A DNA stretch of 7,057 nucleotides from an uncultured Pseudomonadota bacterium (GTDB lineage Bacteria > Pseudomonadota > Gammaproteobacteria > Burkholderiales > SG8-39): contig CAITSH010000072.1 in NCBI GenBank assembly GCA_903895005.1, forward strand, positions 1 through 7,057, read 5' to 3'. Of this stretch, positions 6,612 through 7,057 are shown piece after piece. How positions within the stretch are numbered: the first letter of the stretch is position 1; every line of letters starts with the position of its first letter. The notes below the pieces were generated by a model, which did not search any database, was not told the origin of the DNA, and saw only the letters and a program-made list of their open reading frames with translations. The position numbers were made by a program, and so were the translations under genes.

Positions 6612-7057
6612 GTTTTTCTTCAAACTCTTTCATGTAGGCAACCAGGGTCTGCACGCCCTCAATGGGCATGGCGTTGTAAATCGAGGCGCGCATGCCCCCG
6701 ACCACACGGTGGCCCTTTAATTGCACCATGTTGCGCTCTTCGGCGCCCTTCAGAAACACCGCATCCAGTCCGGGATCGCGCAATTTGAACGGAATATTCA
6801 TACGCGAGCGGTCGCGCTTTTCAACGGGGCTGCTGAAAAACCCGCTCTGATCAAGAAAATCGTACAGGACCTTTGCCTTGGCAATATTGCGCTGCTCCAT
6901 CGCGGGCAGTCCGCCCTGTCGCTTGAGCCACTTGAACACCAGGCCGGCGATATAGATGGCGTAGGTGGCAGGGGTGTTGAACATGGAGTCGGCCTCAGCC
7001 TGCAACTTGTAGTCGAAGGCCGAGGGCGTGCAGGGCAAGGCCTGACCGATGAGATCA
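6604..7057 (-). CDS. serC: phosphoserine aminotransferase (C-terminal part, runs off the window)
   Basis: PLP enzyme that transaminates 3-phosphohydroxypyruvate to phosphoserine, and 3-hydroxy-4-phosphohydroxybutyrate in pyridoxal-phosphate synthesis. Only the last 150 codons are present, of about 360 expected. The visible part matches SerC closely: [21 protein letters not shown] (about residues 23-43 of this fragment), the [10 protein letters not shown] segment, [10 protein letters not shown], and [19 protein letters not shown] near the end, which is the family's C-terminal signature. The frame is open to the window edge (the first complete codons read DLIGQAL), so the start lies beyond base 7057. 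The stop is TGA at 6606-6604. serC heads the visible operon; in the known supraoperon it precedes pheA, as here. A small frame overlaps its stop. The Schiff-base lysine lies outside the window, upstream of the visible part. Confidence 0.97.
   Translation of the reverse strand, partial: DLIGQALPCTPSAFDYKLQAEADSMFNTPATYAIYIAGLVFKWLKRQGGLPAMEQRNIAKAKVLYDFLDQSGFFSSPVEKRDRSRMNIPFKLRDPGLDAVFLKGAEERNMVQLKGHRVVGGMRASIYNAMPIEGVQTLVAYMKEFEEKHG

Noticed and set aside
1..7057. Mobile elements, CRISPR arrays, tRNA/rRNA genes, toxin-antitoxin or defence genes
   Set aside because: I looked on both strands for repeats, tandem spacer arrays and foreign-looking frames and found none; the region is core metabolism and translation.

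Overview
This is a conserved chromosomal housekeeping locus from a GC-rich proteobacterium. It most resembles a betaproteobacterium, judging from the S1, TyrA, AroA and HisC protein sequences and from the gene order; that placement is inference from recall, not a database search. Every real gene lies on the minus strand, so transcription runs from high to low coordinates. The order is serC (C-terminal half only) - pheA - hisC - tyrA - aroA - cmk - rpsA (N-terminal 355 codons only). No mobile element, CRISPR array, tRNA, rRNA or sign of recent transfer was seen, and no gap between recognised genes exceeds about 140 bases.

The genes form the mixed-function 'supraoperon' known from Pseudomonas and related proteobacteria. 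SerC makes phosphoserine (serine and pyridoxal-phosphate supply). AroA makes EPSP, the precursor of chorismate. PheA converts chorismate through prephenate to phenylpyruvate. TyrA oxidises prephenate or arogenate towards tyrosine. HisC is a PLP aminotransferase that can serve histidine and probably also aromatic amino acid synthesis. Cmk recycles CMP/dCMP, and rpsA encodes ribosomal protein S1. Coupling is tight in places: aroA and cmk share an ATGA overlap, and tyrA and aroA are 3 bases apart and in the same reading frame, so a single TAG separates them from a TyrA-AroA fusion.

The spacers are the least ordinary part. The serC-pheA spacer (about 96 bases) and the hisC-tyrA spacer (about 118 bases) each hold a small open frame, of 35 and 40 codons. 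Each begins over the upstream gene's stop codon and ends over the downstream gene's start codon (ATGA). They may be coupling cistrons or chance open frames. The hisC-tyrA spacer also contains a 9-bp perfect stem, and the pheA-hisC spacer contains two mutually exclusive pairings. A good sigma70-like promoter lies inside cmk and points to rpsA, and a short GC hairpin with a U-run lies just before the rpsA ribosome binding site. The rest is well-known biosynthetic and translation machinery; I see no evidence of a novel defence, mobile or secretion system.
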